A stretch of DNA of 23,921 nt from Planctomycetota bacterium (GTDB lineage Bacteria; Planctomycetota; Planctomycetia; Pirellulales; Thermoguttaceae), in NCBI GenBank assembly GCA_018897395.1, contig JAHIKV010000205.1:1-23921 (forward strand), given 5' to 3'. Positions 7,036-14,777 of the stretch are shown here, in pieces (positions within the stretch are counted from its first letter, which is position 1; each line of letters begins with the position of its first letter). Below the pieces are notes generated by a model. It was given only the letters and a program-made list of their open reading frames with translations, had not been told where the DNA came from and made no database searches. The translations under genes and the position numbers were made by a program.

Positions 7036-9408
7036 ATGCAAACGGCTCGGCCCATCATGTGGAACGTCCCGCACTGGGCGGAAATCGTGATGTATCTGAT
7101 GATCCCGCTGGTCTTGGCGGTCTTCGCGGCCGGAGTGGTCTGGCGGGTGCGGAAGTGGTTCATCGGCCGATCCGAGCCGGGCGACGAAGGCTTTGTCAAA
7201 ACGCTGCTCCACGCGGTCCACCCGCGCCGGCTGGTCGAATGGTTCCCGCCGGCACTGTTCCAAAGCCGGCTCTCGCCCGACGTATTCTCGCTGGTCATGC
7301 ACTGGGCGATCTTCTGGGGTATGGTGGTCCTGGCGGTCGGCACGGCGCTGGCCACCGTCGATCAGGATTTCACGAATCTGCTGTTGGACAAACAAATCCT
7401 CAGCGGCGGATTCTATCACCTCTTCGAGTTGGCGCTGGACGCGTTCGGCGTCGTGCTGATCGTCGGACTCGGCATGGCGGCCTACCGCCGATACCTGGTC
7501 CGGCCGAAGCGATTGGAGGCGACGCGGAAGGGGATTAGTCTTTGGGACGGATTCCCTTTCCTCACCATTTTGCTGCTGATCGCCGTAACCGGGTTCGTGC
7601 TCGAGGGGTTGCGGATTGCCGAGGGGTTTCACGTCGAGGCCCAGGTGGCCGCCGCCGTCGATCCCGGGGAAAAGAACTTGTCCCAAAACGTAGCACAGCC
7701 GCCCCCGGCTGTGCAAAATCTCCCTCGACAGCCGAGGGCGGCTGTCCCACAAGCGGATATTAGGACGTCCTCGAAGCATCTGGTGATCGAGCAGATGGGA
7801 CTCCGCGAGCGATTCCGCGTTGGGCAGGAGCGTTGGGACGTTGAACTCGACCGCATCGCCGCCGGCGGGCCGGTCTTTCCAGCCGCCGCCTGGGCACCGG
7901 TCGGATACGGTCTGGCCGAGCTTTTCGCCCCGCTGCCGACCGCTTCGATCCGTTTCCTCCATTTAATCGTTTGGTGGCTCCACGCCCTGTTGGCGTTCGG
8001 ACTGATCGTAAGCATCCCGTTCACCAAGGCGTTCCACCTGATATCTTCGCCGGTCAACATGCTGTTGCGCGAGCGGAAAACGCCCCCCGGCCGGCTGCCG
8101 GTCGTGATGGAATCGGGCGTCAGCACGGTCCGCGACTACACCTGGCGTCAATTGCTCCAGGCGGACGCCTGCACCTGGTGCGGCAAGTGCCAGGAGGTAT
8201 GTCCGGGCTTCAACAGCGGTTTCCCGCTCTCGCCGCGCGATCTGGTCCAGGCGGTTGATTCCGCGCTGTTGCGCACACCGATAAAGCCGCGACCAGCAAA
8301 CGATGGGGTGGCAGTTAAACTGCCACCCCAGCAAAGTTTGCACGATTCACTAATCAAGCCCGAGGAGCTTTGGGCCTGCTGCGCCTGTCGGGCGTGCGAG
8401 GACATCTGCCCGGTCTTTGTCCAACAACCGCGGTTGATTATCGATCTCCGTCGGCATCTGGTCGACCAGGGGCAGGTGGACGAAGGGCTGCAAGACGCCC
8501 TGATGAACTTCCAGCGGTATGGCAACTCGTTCGGCCAGTCGCCCCGCAAGCGCCCCGCCTGGACAAAGCCGCTAGAGTTCCAGCTCAAGGACGCGCGGAA
8601 GGAAGAGGTCGAGTACCTCTGGTTCGTCGGCGACTACGCCTCTTACGACCAGCGCGCCCAGGACGTTACCCGCACTGTCGCCCGGGTGTTGCACTGCCTC
8701 GGCGTGGACGTGGGCATCCTGTATGAAAAAGAGCAGAACGCGGGCAACGACGTCCGTAGGATCGGCGAGGAGGGACTCTTCTCCATGCTCGTCGAGAAGA
8801 ACGCCAAGGAACTGGCCGGCGCGAAGTTCCGCAAGCTGTTGACCACCGACCCGCATACGTTCAACACGCTGAAAAATGAATATCAGACCAACGGTTCGAA
8901 CGGCGATGCGGATTCCCCGCTCGCCGGCCGACCGGTCCTTCACTATACGGAACTGCTCGACGAACTGCTCGGCCAAGGGATTTTGCGGATCGAACGGCCG
9001 TTGTCCTTCGCCGTCACTTATCACGACCCGTGCTACCTGGGGCGGTTCAACGGCATTTACGAACCGCCGCGGCGCGTGTTGCGGGCGTTGGGACTCCGGC
9101 TGATCGAGATGCCGCGTCACGGCCGGAACAGTTTTTGTTGCGGCGCCGGCGGCGGGCGCATCTGGATGAAGGACACGCCGGGGATCGAGGAGCGGCCGGC
9201 CGAAAGCCGCGTCCGCGAGGCACTCGCCCTGCCGGGGGTGGAATGTCTCGCCGTCGCCTGCCCGAAAGACCTCGTCATGTTCCAGGACGCGGTCAAAACC
9301 GTCGGGGCCGAAGGGCGGCTTCGTGTGGCCGATCTCGGCCAACTCGTTTATGAAGCCCTGGGAATCTCGCTGGAGAAGTCAACGGAAGTTGGGGATCCGA
9401 TAGCATGA
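7036..9408 (+). CDS. Membrane ETF:quinone oxidoreductase, EMO/EtfD type (NarI-like + ferredoxin + CCG)
   Basis: 790 aa. A NarI/HdrE-like membrane domain has about five helices (approx. 15-37, 83-106, 126-149, 173-192, 306-332). Histidines at H89, H128, H309 and H316 are candidate heme b ligands. Two [4Fe-4S] motifs follow (C379/C382/C385/C389; C449/C451/C454/C458 region), then a CCG module. Its first site has no Cys (DPHT at 605-608, QNAGN instead of CCG). Its second keeps C666, CCG (701-703) and C742. This architecture matches Fe-S/heme ETF:(mena)quinone oxidoreductases such as Geobacter EMO and mycobacterial EtfD, which move electrons from ETF to membrane quinone. Adjacency to etfBA supports it. 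Odd: two palindromic DNA repeats lie in frame in the coding region (residues ~215-242 and ~423-432). Start ATG 7036 has GAAAGG upstream; stop overlaps hdrA. Confidence 0.85.
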   Translation: MQTARPIMWNVPHWAEIVMYLMIPLVLAVFAAGVVWRVRKWFIGRSEPGDEGFVKTLLHAVHPRRLVEWFPPALFQSRLSPDVFSLVMHWAIFWGMVVLAVGTALATVDQDFTNLLLDKQILSGGFYHLFELALDAFGVVLIVGLGMAAYRRYLVRPKRLEATRKGISLWDGFPFLTILLLIAVTGFVLEGLRIAEGFHVEAQVAAAVDPGEKNLSQNVAQPPPAVQNLPRQPRAAVPQADIRTSSKHLVIEQMGLRERFRVGQERWDVELDRIAAGGPVFPAAAWAPVGYGLAELFAPLPTASIRFLHLIVWWLHALLAFGLIVSIPFTKAFHLISSPVNMLLRERKTPPGRLPVVMESGVSTVRDYTWRQLLQADACTWCGKCQEVCPGFNSGFPLSPRDLVQAVDSALLRTPIKPRPANDGVAVKLPPQQSLHDSLIKPEELWACCACRACEDICPVFVQQPRLIIDLRRHLVDQGQVDEGLQDALMNFQRYGNSFGQSPRKRPAWTKPLEFQLKDARKEEVEYLWFVGDYASYDQRAQDVTRTVARVLHCLGVDVGILYEKEQNAGNDVRRIGEEGLFSMLVEKNAKELAGAKFRKLLTTDPHTFNTLKNEYQTNGSNGDADSPLAGRPVLHYTELLDELLGQGILRIERPLSFAVTYHDPCYLGRFNGIYEPPRRVLRALGLRLIEMPRHGRNSFCCGAGGGRIWMKDTPGIEERPAESRVREALALPGVECLAVACPKDLVMFQDAVKTVGAEGRLRVADLGQLVYEALGISLEKSTEVGDPIA
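7693..7746. repeat. Tandem hairpin repeat inserted in frame in the EMO-like gene
   Basis: GCACAGCCG (7693-7701) pairs with CGGCTGTGC (7706-7714), and GACAGCCG (7727-7734) pairs with CGGCTGTC (7739-7746). The two hairpins share the ACAGCCG core. The segment encodes a Pro/Gln-rich stretch in the loop between the 4th and 5th membrane helices, where extra sequence is likely tolerated. No stop arises in the gene's frame. Confidence 0.8.
8304..8330. repeat. Perfect 27-bp palindrome inserted in frame between the two ferredoxin motifs of the EMO-like gene
   Basis: TGGGGTGGCAGTT (8304-8316) and AACTGCCACCCCA (8318-8330) are perfect reverse complements around one A. It encodes residues ~423-432, between C389 and C448. 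That spacing is 59 residues here against 34 between the matching cysteines in the paralogous first gene of the operon, consistent with inserted sequence. Confidence 0.85.
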
Positions 9409-11393
9409 ATACATCAGACGAAACGCTGCGGATTGGAGTCTACGTCTGCCATTGCGGCAGCAACATCGCCGGGGTGATCGACATCGAGGCGCTGACGCAG
9501 TTTACCGAGGGCCTGCCGCACGTCGCCCTGGCCCGGCACTACAAATACATGTGTTCCGATCCGGGTCAGGAGTTGGTCAAGCGGGACATCGTCGAACACG
9601 GACTGAACCGGATCGTCGTGGCCGCCTGTTCGCCGAACCTGCACGAGCCGACGTTCCGCCGCGCCGCCGAGGACGCCGGCCTGAACCGCTTCCTGGTCCA
9701 AATGGCCAACATCCGCGAGCAAGTGGCCTGGGTCACCGAGGACAAAGAAAAGGCGCTGGAGAAGGCCAAGGCCCACGTTGCCGCCGCCGTCCGACGCGTG
9801 GCCGAGCACGAGCCTTTGCAGCGGCAGTTCGTCCGCATCGTACCCCGGGCAATGGTCGTCGGCGGCGGAATCGCCGGCATCCAGGCCGCGCTGACCATTG
9901 CCGACGCCGGTCGCGAGGTGATCCTGGTCGAGCGCGAGCCGTCGATCGGCGGACACATGGCGATGTTCGACAAAACGTTCCCCACCCTGGACTGCGCCGC
10001 CTGCATCCTGACGCCCAAGATGACCGCCGTAAAACTCCATCCGAACATCAAGATGTTGACCTACAGCGAGGTCGAGTCGGTCGATGGATCGGTGGGCAAT
10101 TTTCACGTGAAGGTCCGCCGACGGCCGCGATACATCGACGAGGACCTCTGCGTCGGCTGCATGCAGTGCATCGACGACTGCGTGTTCACCCAGGCCAAGT
10201 TCGCCAACCCGTTCGATCAGGGGCTGGGGCTTCGCAAGCCGGTCTGGATCCCCTTTCCCCAGGCCGTCCCGCCGGTGCCGGTGGTCGATCCCGAGGTCTG
10301 CCTGCAAATCACCCGCGGAAAGTGCAAGCAGAGCTGCGTCGAAGCCTGCGGCGAGCGGAATGCGTTCGATTTCGACCAGCAGGATAAAATCGAGGAATAC
10401 GATATCGGGGCGATCATCATCACCACCGGCTTTCAGGCGTTCGACCCGTCGGTCATCCCGTACTACGGATACGGAAAATATCCGAACGTCTACACCAGCC
10501 TTGAGGTCGAGCGGCTGCTGAACGCCGGCGGGCCGACCACCGGAAAACTCGTGCTCCGCGACGGCTCGACGCCGAAACGAGTAGGCATCGTTCATTGCGT
10601 CGGCAGCCGCGACGTGAACCACCACGAATACTGCTCGCGCGTCTGCTGCATGTATGCCCTGAAACTCGCCCACCTGGTCCGCGAAAAGACCGACGCCGAG
10701 GTCTACAACTGCTACATCGACATCCGCGCGCCGGGCAAGGGTTTCGAGGAATTTTATAATCGCGTGCAGAACGAAGGGGTGCAATTCATCCGCGGCAAGG
10801 TGGCCGACATCTCGCCCGCCGCCGGCAACGGACAAGGCCCCCTGGTCATGCAGGTCGACGACACGCTGCTGGGCACGATCCGGCAGATCGAGGTGGACAT
10901 GGTGATCCTGGCCGTGGCGCTCGAGCCGCGGGCCGACGCCGGAGAGGTTCGCCGCAACTTCGGCATCTCCTGCTCAAGCGAGGGTTTTTTCCTGGAAAAA
11001 CACCCGAAGCTCGCACCGGTCAACACGGCCAACGACGGCGTGCTGATCGCCGGGGCCTGCCAGGGCGCGAAGGACATCCCCGACACGGTTGCCCAGGCCG
11101 ACGCCGCCGCCGCGAAGGCATTGGTGCTGATCGACGCCGGACAGATCGAACTGGAACCGAACACGGCCTGGATCGACGAGGATATGTGCTCCGGCTGCAA
11201 GACGTGCATAAACTTGTGTCCTTACACGGCGATCACCACCGACGAGGAGCGGAAGATCGCCGTGATCGACCAAGCGCTCTGCAAGGGCTGCGGCACCTGC
11301 GTGGCCGCCTGCCCCTCGGGCGCGGCCAAGCAACACCTCTTCGGCGACGAGCAAATCAACGAAGAACTGGAAGGATTGATGAGTTACGTGTGA
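9405..11393 (+). CDS. hdrA: Heterodisulfide reductase subunit A (HdrA), flavin and iron-sulfur electron hub
   Basis: 662 aa, the usual length for a single-unit HdrA. The N-terminal domain starts IGVYVCHCG and includes ACSPNLHEPTFR. The FAD Rossmann motif is VVGGGIAGIQAAL (~151-163), followed by the hallmark CAACILTPKM (197-206). An inserted ferredoxin region has C249/C252/C255/C259 and C299/C307/C311/C315. Two C-terminal [4Fe-4S] motifs are C595/598/601/605 and C626/629/632/636. In methanogens and bacteria HdrA carries the bifurcating FAD: it takes electrons from MvhD and splits them to ferredoxin and to HdrBC. Here MvhD follows downstream and the HdrBC-like fusion, ETF and EMO-like genes lie upstream in the same operon. 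It starts by ATGA overlap with the EMO-like gene. After its stop a repeat block separates it from mvhD. Cytoplasmic. Confidence 0.95.
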   Translation: MNTSDETLRIGVYVCHCGSNIAGVIDIEALTQFTEGLPHVALARHYKYMCSDPGQELVKRDIVEHGLNRIVVAACSPNLHEPTFRRAAEDAGLNRFLVQMANIREQVAWVTEDKEKALEKAKAHVAAAVRRVAEHEPLQRQFVRIVPRAMVVGGGIAGIQAALTIADAGREVILVEREPSIGGHMAMFDKTFPTLDCAACILTPKMTAVKLHPNIKMLTYSEVESVDGSVGNFHVKVRRRPRYIDEDLCVGCMQCIDDCVFTQAKFANPFDQGLGLRKPVWIPFPQAVPPVPVVDPEVCLQITRGKCKQSCVEACGERNAFDFDQQDKIEEYDIGAIIITTGFQAFDPSVIPYYGYGKYPNVYTSLEVERLLNAGGPTTGKLVLRDGSTPKRVGIVHCVGSRDVNHHEYCSRVCCMYALKLAHLVREKTDAEVYNCYIDIRAPGKGFEEFYNRVQNEGVQFIRGKVADISPAAGNGQGPLVMQVDDTLLGTIRQIEVDMVILAVALEPRADAGEVRRNFGISCSSEGFFLEKHPKLAPVNTANDGVLIAGACQGAKDIPDTVAQADAAAAKALVLIDAGQIELEPNTAWIDEDMCSGCKTCINLCPYTAITTDEERKIAVIDQALCKGCGTCVAACPSGAAKQHLFGDEQINEELEGLMSYV

Positions 11394-11516
11394 GTAGTGG
11401 CTAGTGGCCAGTGGTTAGTGGCCAGTGAAGAACTGCCGACTATCCACCAGATGGGCACAGCAATCTATCCACTGACCACTATCCACTGACCACTGGCCAC
11501 TAACCACTAGCCACTA
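11394..11516. repeat. Heptad AGTGG/CCACT inverted repeat cluster between hdrA and mvhD
   Basis: The left side (11395-11427) is a run of TAGTGGC-like heptads. The right side (11469-11516) is seven CCACTNN heptads. The outer arms TAGTGGCTAGTGG (11395-11407) and CCACTAGCCACTA (11504-11516) are perfect reverse complements. The cluster ends directly at the mvhD ATG (11517), leaving no Shine-Dalgarno sequence. Confidence 0.85.
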
Positions 11517-12014
11517 ATGAATACCGAAACTTTCAACCCCAAAATCGTCGCCTTCATGTGCAACTGGTGCAGTTACACGGCGTCCGATCTGGCCGGCACC
11601 GCGCGGATCAAATACTCACCTTGCGCGAGGATCATCCGCGTGATGTGCAGCGGGCGGGTGGACCCCAGCTTCGTACTGAAGGCCTTCGCACTGGGCGCCG
11701 ACGGAGTGCTGATCGCCGGCTGCCATCCCGGCGACTGCCACTACATCGAGCAGAACTACAAAACCATGCGCCGCCACGCCATGCTCCGCTACTTCCTCGA
11801 GCAGATGGGCATCGAACCCGATCGGCTGCGGCTGGTCTGGGCGTCGGCGGCCGAGGGGCAATTCCTGGCCGAGTCGATCGACGGCTTCGTCGCCGACGTT
11901 CGCAAACTGGGGCCGCTGAATTGGTCGGACGTCTGGGAGGACGACTTCCGGCGCGAGGAGGCATTCGAGGAAATCGCCGCCGAACACGCCGAAGCAATGG
12001 AGGTGCAAGCATGA
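11517..12014 (+). CDS. mvhD: Methyl-viologen-reducing hydrogenase delta subunit (MvhD)
   Basis: 165 aa, a normal length for a stand-alone MvhD. It has the family cysteines in order: CNWCSY (C15, C18), VMCSGRVDPSF, and GCHPGDCHY. These bind the [2Fe-2S] cluster through which electrons pass from the hydrogenase to HdrA. It lies between hdrA and the hydrogenase genes, exactly as this bridging role needs. The start is fixed at ATG 11517 because an in-frame TAG lies two codons upstream (11508-11510). There is no ribosome-binding sequence before it, since the heptad repeat abuts the ATG, so translation initiation may be weak or may depend on the mRNA fold. It overlaps mvhG by ATGA. Confidence 0.95.
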   Translation: MNTETFNPKIVAFMCNWCSYTASDLAGTARIKYSPCARIIRVMCSGRVDPSFVLKAFALGADGVLIAGCHPGDCHYIEQNYKTMRRHAMLRYFLEQMGIEPDRLRLVWASAAEGQFLAESIDGFVADVRKLGPLNWSDVWEDDFRREEAFEEIAAEHAEAMEVQA

Positions 12015-12991
12015 GCGAAGAGCCGAAAGGGAAACTGGCGCTTTATTGGGCGGCCTCCTGTGGCGGCTGCGAAATCGCCGTACTGGCCCTGAACGAGAAA
12101 ATCCTCGACGTCGACGCCCTCTTCGAGATCGTCTTCTGGCCCGTGGCCGTCGACGCCAAGGTCCACGACGTGGAGAAGATGGCCGACGGCGGCATCGACG
12201 TCTGTCTGTTCAACGGCGGCATCCGCACCAGCGAGCAGGAATACATGGCCCGGCTGCTGCGCAAAAAGTCCAAGGTGTTGGTGGCCTTCGGTTCCTGCGC
12301 CCACGAGGGGGGCATCCCGGGCCTGGCCAACGCCACCGGACGGCGTCCGATTTTCGACACCGTCTACCACCGTACTCCCTCGACCGAGAACCCCGATCGG
12401 CTGGAGCCGCAACCGAAGACGGAAATGCCCGAGGGAACGCTCCACTTGCCGGTGTTTTACGACACGCTGCGGACGTTGGACCAGACGGTCGAAGTGGACT
12501 ATTACCTACCCGGCTGTCCGCCCGAGGCCGACCGAATATGGGACGCGATCACGGCGATCGTTTCCGGCGAGTTGCCGCCGCCGGGGTCGGTGATCGGCGC
12601 CGAAACGACGGTCTGCCATGAATGTCCGCTGAAAAGGAACGAGAAGAAGATCAAAAAGTTTTACCGGACGTGGGAGATCATCCCGGACGGCGAAACGTGT
12701 CTGTTGGAGCAGGGTTTGCTCTGTTGCGGCATCGCCACCCGCGCCGGCTGCGATGCGCGCTGCCCGCGGGTCGGCTCGCCGTGCATCGGCTGTTACGGCC
12801 CGAACGAGGGCGTCCACGACCACGGCGCCCGGATGATGGCCGCGCTCTCCTCGATAATCGACTCGAACGCTCCGGAGGAGATCGACCGGATCATCCGCGA
12901 GGGGATTCCCGACCCGGTGGGGAGTTTTTATTGCTTCGGGTTGGCGGCCGGCCACCTGCGGCGGAAAAAAGAAGTGCAAAATGCAAAATAA
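12011..12991 (+). CDS. mvhG: [NiFe] hydrogenase small subunit, group 3c-like (MvhG)
   Basis: 326 aa, soluble, with no Tat signal, as for cytoplasmic group 3 enzymes. Proximal-cluster cysteines: C17 and C20 (SCGGC), C96 (GSCAHEGG), C169 (PGCPPE). Further Fe-S ligands lie at C202/C205, C230/C238/C239, C247/C251 and C258/C261, ending in the GSPCIGCYGP motif. The subunit carries the Fe-S chain that takes electrons from the Ni-Fe site of MvhA to MvhD. The ATG at 12011 overlaps the mvhD stop. The final residues (EVQNAK) are encoded by an A-rich TGCAAAATGCAAAA stretch that looks like the start of the following repeat, so the native C-terminus may have been slightly altered. Confidence 0.94.
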   Translation: MSEEPKGKLALYWAASCGGCEIAVLALNEKILDVDALFEIVFWPVAVDAKVHDVEKMADGGIDVCLFNGGIRTSEQEYMARLLRKKSKVLVAFGSCAHEGGIPGLANATGRRPIFDTVYHRTPSTENPDRLEPQPKTEMPEGTLHLPVFYDTLRTLDQTVEVDYYLPGCPPEADRIWDAITAIVSGELPPPGSVIGAETTVCHECPLKRNEKKIKKFYRTWEIIPDGETCLLEQGLLCCGIATRAGCDARCPRVGSPCIGCYGPNEGVHDHGARMMAALSSIIDSNAPEEIDRIIREGIPDPVGSFYCFGLAAGHLRRKKEVQNAK

Positions 12992-13001
12992 AAAATGGCG
13001 C

Positions 13002-13138
13002 CTCGTTCCCACGCTCCGCGTGGGAACGGAATGTTGCGACGCTCCGCGTCGCGGAAGCGGCGTATCGATCGTAATCGACCATAATAATCGACGCAGAGCG
13101 TCGAAGGAGTGCGTTCCCACGCGGAGCGTGGGAACGAG
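13002..13138. repeat. Large mirrored palindromic repeat between mvhG and mvhA
   Basis: A 27-bp arm at 13002-13028 is the perfect reverse complement of 13112-13138. Each arm is itself a hairpin (GTTCCCACGC / GCGTGGGAAC). Inside are a second mirrored pair, GACGCTCCGCGTC and GACGCAGAGCGTC. The same architecture recurs at 21025-21143. It lies within the operon and ends about 30 nt before the mvhA start. Confidence 0.85.
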
Positions 13139-13168
13139 ATGTAAACTGAAAACTGAGAACTAAAAACC

Positions 13169-14638
13169 ATGAAACGCATATCCATCGACCCGATCACCCG
13201 GCTGGAAGGCCACGGCAAGATCGACATCTTCCTCGACGACGAAGGGAACGTGGCCAACTGCTACTTGCAGATCCCCGAGCTTCGCGGTTTCGAGCAATTC
13301 TGCGTGGGCCGGCAGGCCGAGGACATGCCGAACCTGACATCGCGCATCTGCGGCGTCTGCCCCGAGGCCCACCACATCGCGGGGACCAAGGCGCTGGACG
13401 ACCTGTTCCACGTCGATCCGCCGCCGACCGCGAAAAAGCTCCGCGAGATGTTCTACAGCATCTTTTTCGCCACCGACCACACGACCCATTTCTACGCCCT
13501 GGCCGGGCCGGACTTCGTCATCGGTCCGACCGCCCCGCCGTCCGAGCGGAACATTTTGGGCATCATCAAGAAAGTCGGCATGGAGATCGCCGGCAAGGTG
13601 CTGAAAATGCGCCGCGACGGGCACCACCTGATCGAGATGATCGGCGGCCGCAAGGTGCATCCCAACTGGGGACTCCCCGGCGGGGTCAGCCGCGGCATCG
13701 ACGAGGAACAACGCAAGGAGATCGAGCGGCTAGGCCGCGACGCGATCGAGTTCGCCAAATTCTCGCTCAAATTGTTCGAGGACATCGTACTCGGCAACAG
13801 CGATTACCTGAAAATCATCACCGGCGACGTCTACGTCCACCGCACCTACAACATGGGCACGGTCGACGCGAACAACCGCGTGAATTTCTACGACGGACAA
13901 ATCCGAATCACCGGTCCAGACGGAAAGGAGCACGCGAAATACAATCCGGCCGACTATCGGGAGTACATCGCCGAGCGGGTCGAGCCGTGGAGCTACCTGA
14001 AGTTTCCGTATCTGAAGAAGGTCGGCTGGAAGGGGTTCGTCGACGGGGTCGAATCGGGCGTCTATAAGGCCACGCCCCTGTCGCGACTGAATGCCGCCGA
14101 TGGCATGACCACCCCGTTGGCCCAGGCCGAGTACGAAAAGTTCTATGAAACCCTCGGGGGCAAACCGGTCCATCACACGCTGGCCACCCACTGGGCGCGG
14201 CTCGTCGAGTTGCTCTACGCCGCCGAGCGGTGGGTCGAGCTGGCCGCCGATCCGGAGATCACCGGCAAGGAATATCGGGTGCTCCCCACCGAGACGCCGA
14301 CCGAAGGGATCGGCTCGGTCGAGGCCCCGCGCGGAACGCTGACCCACCATTACAAAACCGACGAGCGCGGAATCCTGACCGACGTCAACCTGATCGTCGG
14401 CACGACGAACAACAACGCGCCGATCTCGATGTCGGTCAAACGGGCCGCGCAATCGCTGATCGGCAAGGGGAAGCCGCCCACCGAGGGGTTGCTAAACATG
14501 GTCGAGATGGCCTTCCGTGCCTACGACCCGTGTTTCGGCTGCGCCACCCACAGTCTGCCCGGCCAAATGCCGTTGGTCGTGACGATCCGCGATCCCCAGG
14601 GGCAGGTCCGACAACGACTCACTCAGTACATGTCGTGA
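13169..14638 (+). CDS. mvhA: [NiFe] hydrogenase large subunit, group 3c-like (MvhA)
   Basis: 489 aa. The N-terminal signature is ITRLEGHGKI. The Ni-Fe ligand pairs are both intact: RICGVC (C61, C64) and DPCFGCATH (C455, C458, then H461). Activity is H2 oxidation or evolution at the Ni-Fe centre. A 28-residue tail follows H461 (SLPGQMPL...), the expected position of the peptide removed by a maturation endopeptidase after cofactor insertion. No hyp maturation gene or endopeptidase lies in this window, so maturation must come from elsewhere in the genome. The start ATG at 13169 sits just after the palindromic repeat and an A-rich stretch, with only a weak GAGA as ribosome site. It is the last gene of the operon; a hairpin follows at 14675-14697. 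Confidence 0.95.
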   Translation: MKRISIDPITRLEGHGKIDIFLDDEGNVANCYLQIPELRGFEQFCVGRQAEDMPNLTSRICGVCPEAHHIAGTKALDDLFHVDPPPTAKKLREMFYSIFFATDHTTHFYALAGPDFVIGPTAPPSERNILGIIKKVGMEIAGKVLKMRRDGHHLIEMIGGRKVHPNWGLPGGVSRGIDEEQRKEIERLGRDAIEFAKFSLKLFEDIVLGNSDYLKIITGDVYVHRTYNMGTVDANNRVNFYDGQIRITGPDGKEHAKYNPADYREYIAERVEPWSYLKFPYLKKVGWKGFVDGVESGVYKATPLSRLNAADGMTTPLAQAEYEKFYETLGGKPVHHTLATHWARLVELLYAAERWVELAADPEITGKEYRVLPTETPTEGIGSVEAPRGTLTHHYKTDERGILTDVNLIVGTTNNNAPISMSVKRAAQSLIGKGKPPTEGLLNMVEMAFRAYDPCFGCATHSLPGQMPLVVTIRDPQGQVRQRLTQYMS

Positions 14639-14654
14639 AATGCCTCTCTCTCAT

Positions 14655-14714
14655 TGGCTAGAAACGCTGGCGTCATGGGTAAGCGGAGCTTACCCATGCA
14701 ATGCGGGCTAGCCA
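14655..14714. repeat. Inverted repeat after mvhA, possible terminator
   Basis: The inner hairpin ATGGGTAAGC (14675-14684) pairs perfectly with GCTTACCCAT (14688-14697) over a GGA loop. The outer arms TGGCTAG (14655-14661) and CTAGCCA (14708-14714) also match. There is no T run, so intrinsic termination is not clear. It may be another member of the palindromic repeat load. Confidence 0.65.
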
Positions 14715-14777
14715 CACCGGCGGCAATAATGCAAAATGAACCGTTTGCATTGGTTTGCCCATCCCCCCCCGAAAAAC

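Noticed and set aside
7678..8333. Frameshift or pseudogene in the EMO-like gene caused by repeats
   Set aside because: The frame stays open through both repeats and all downstream Fe-S and CCG motifs are in the same frame.
14736..14777. Upstream ATG for the 2-hydroxyacid dehydrogenase
   Set aside because: Codes for MNRLHWFAHPPPKN from a TGCAAAATG-type repeat; the family start strand begins at the ATG at 14778.
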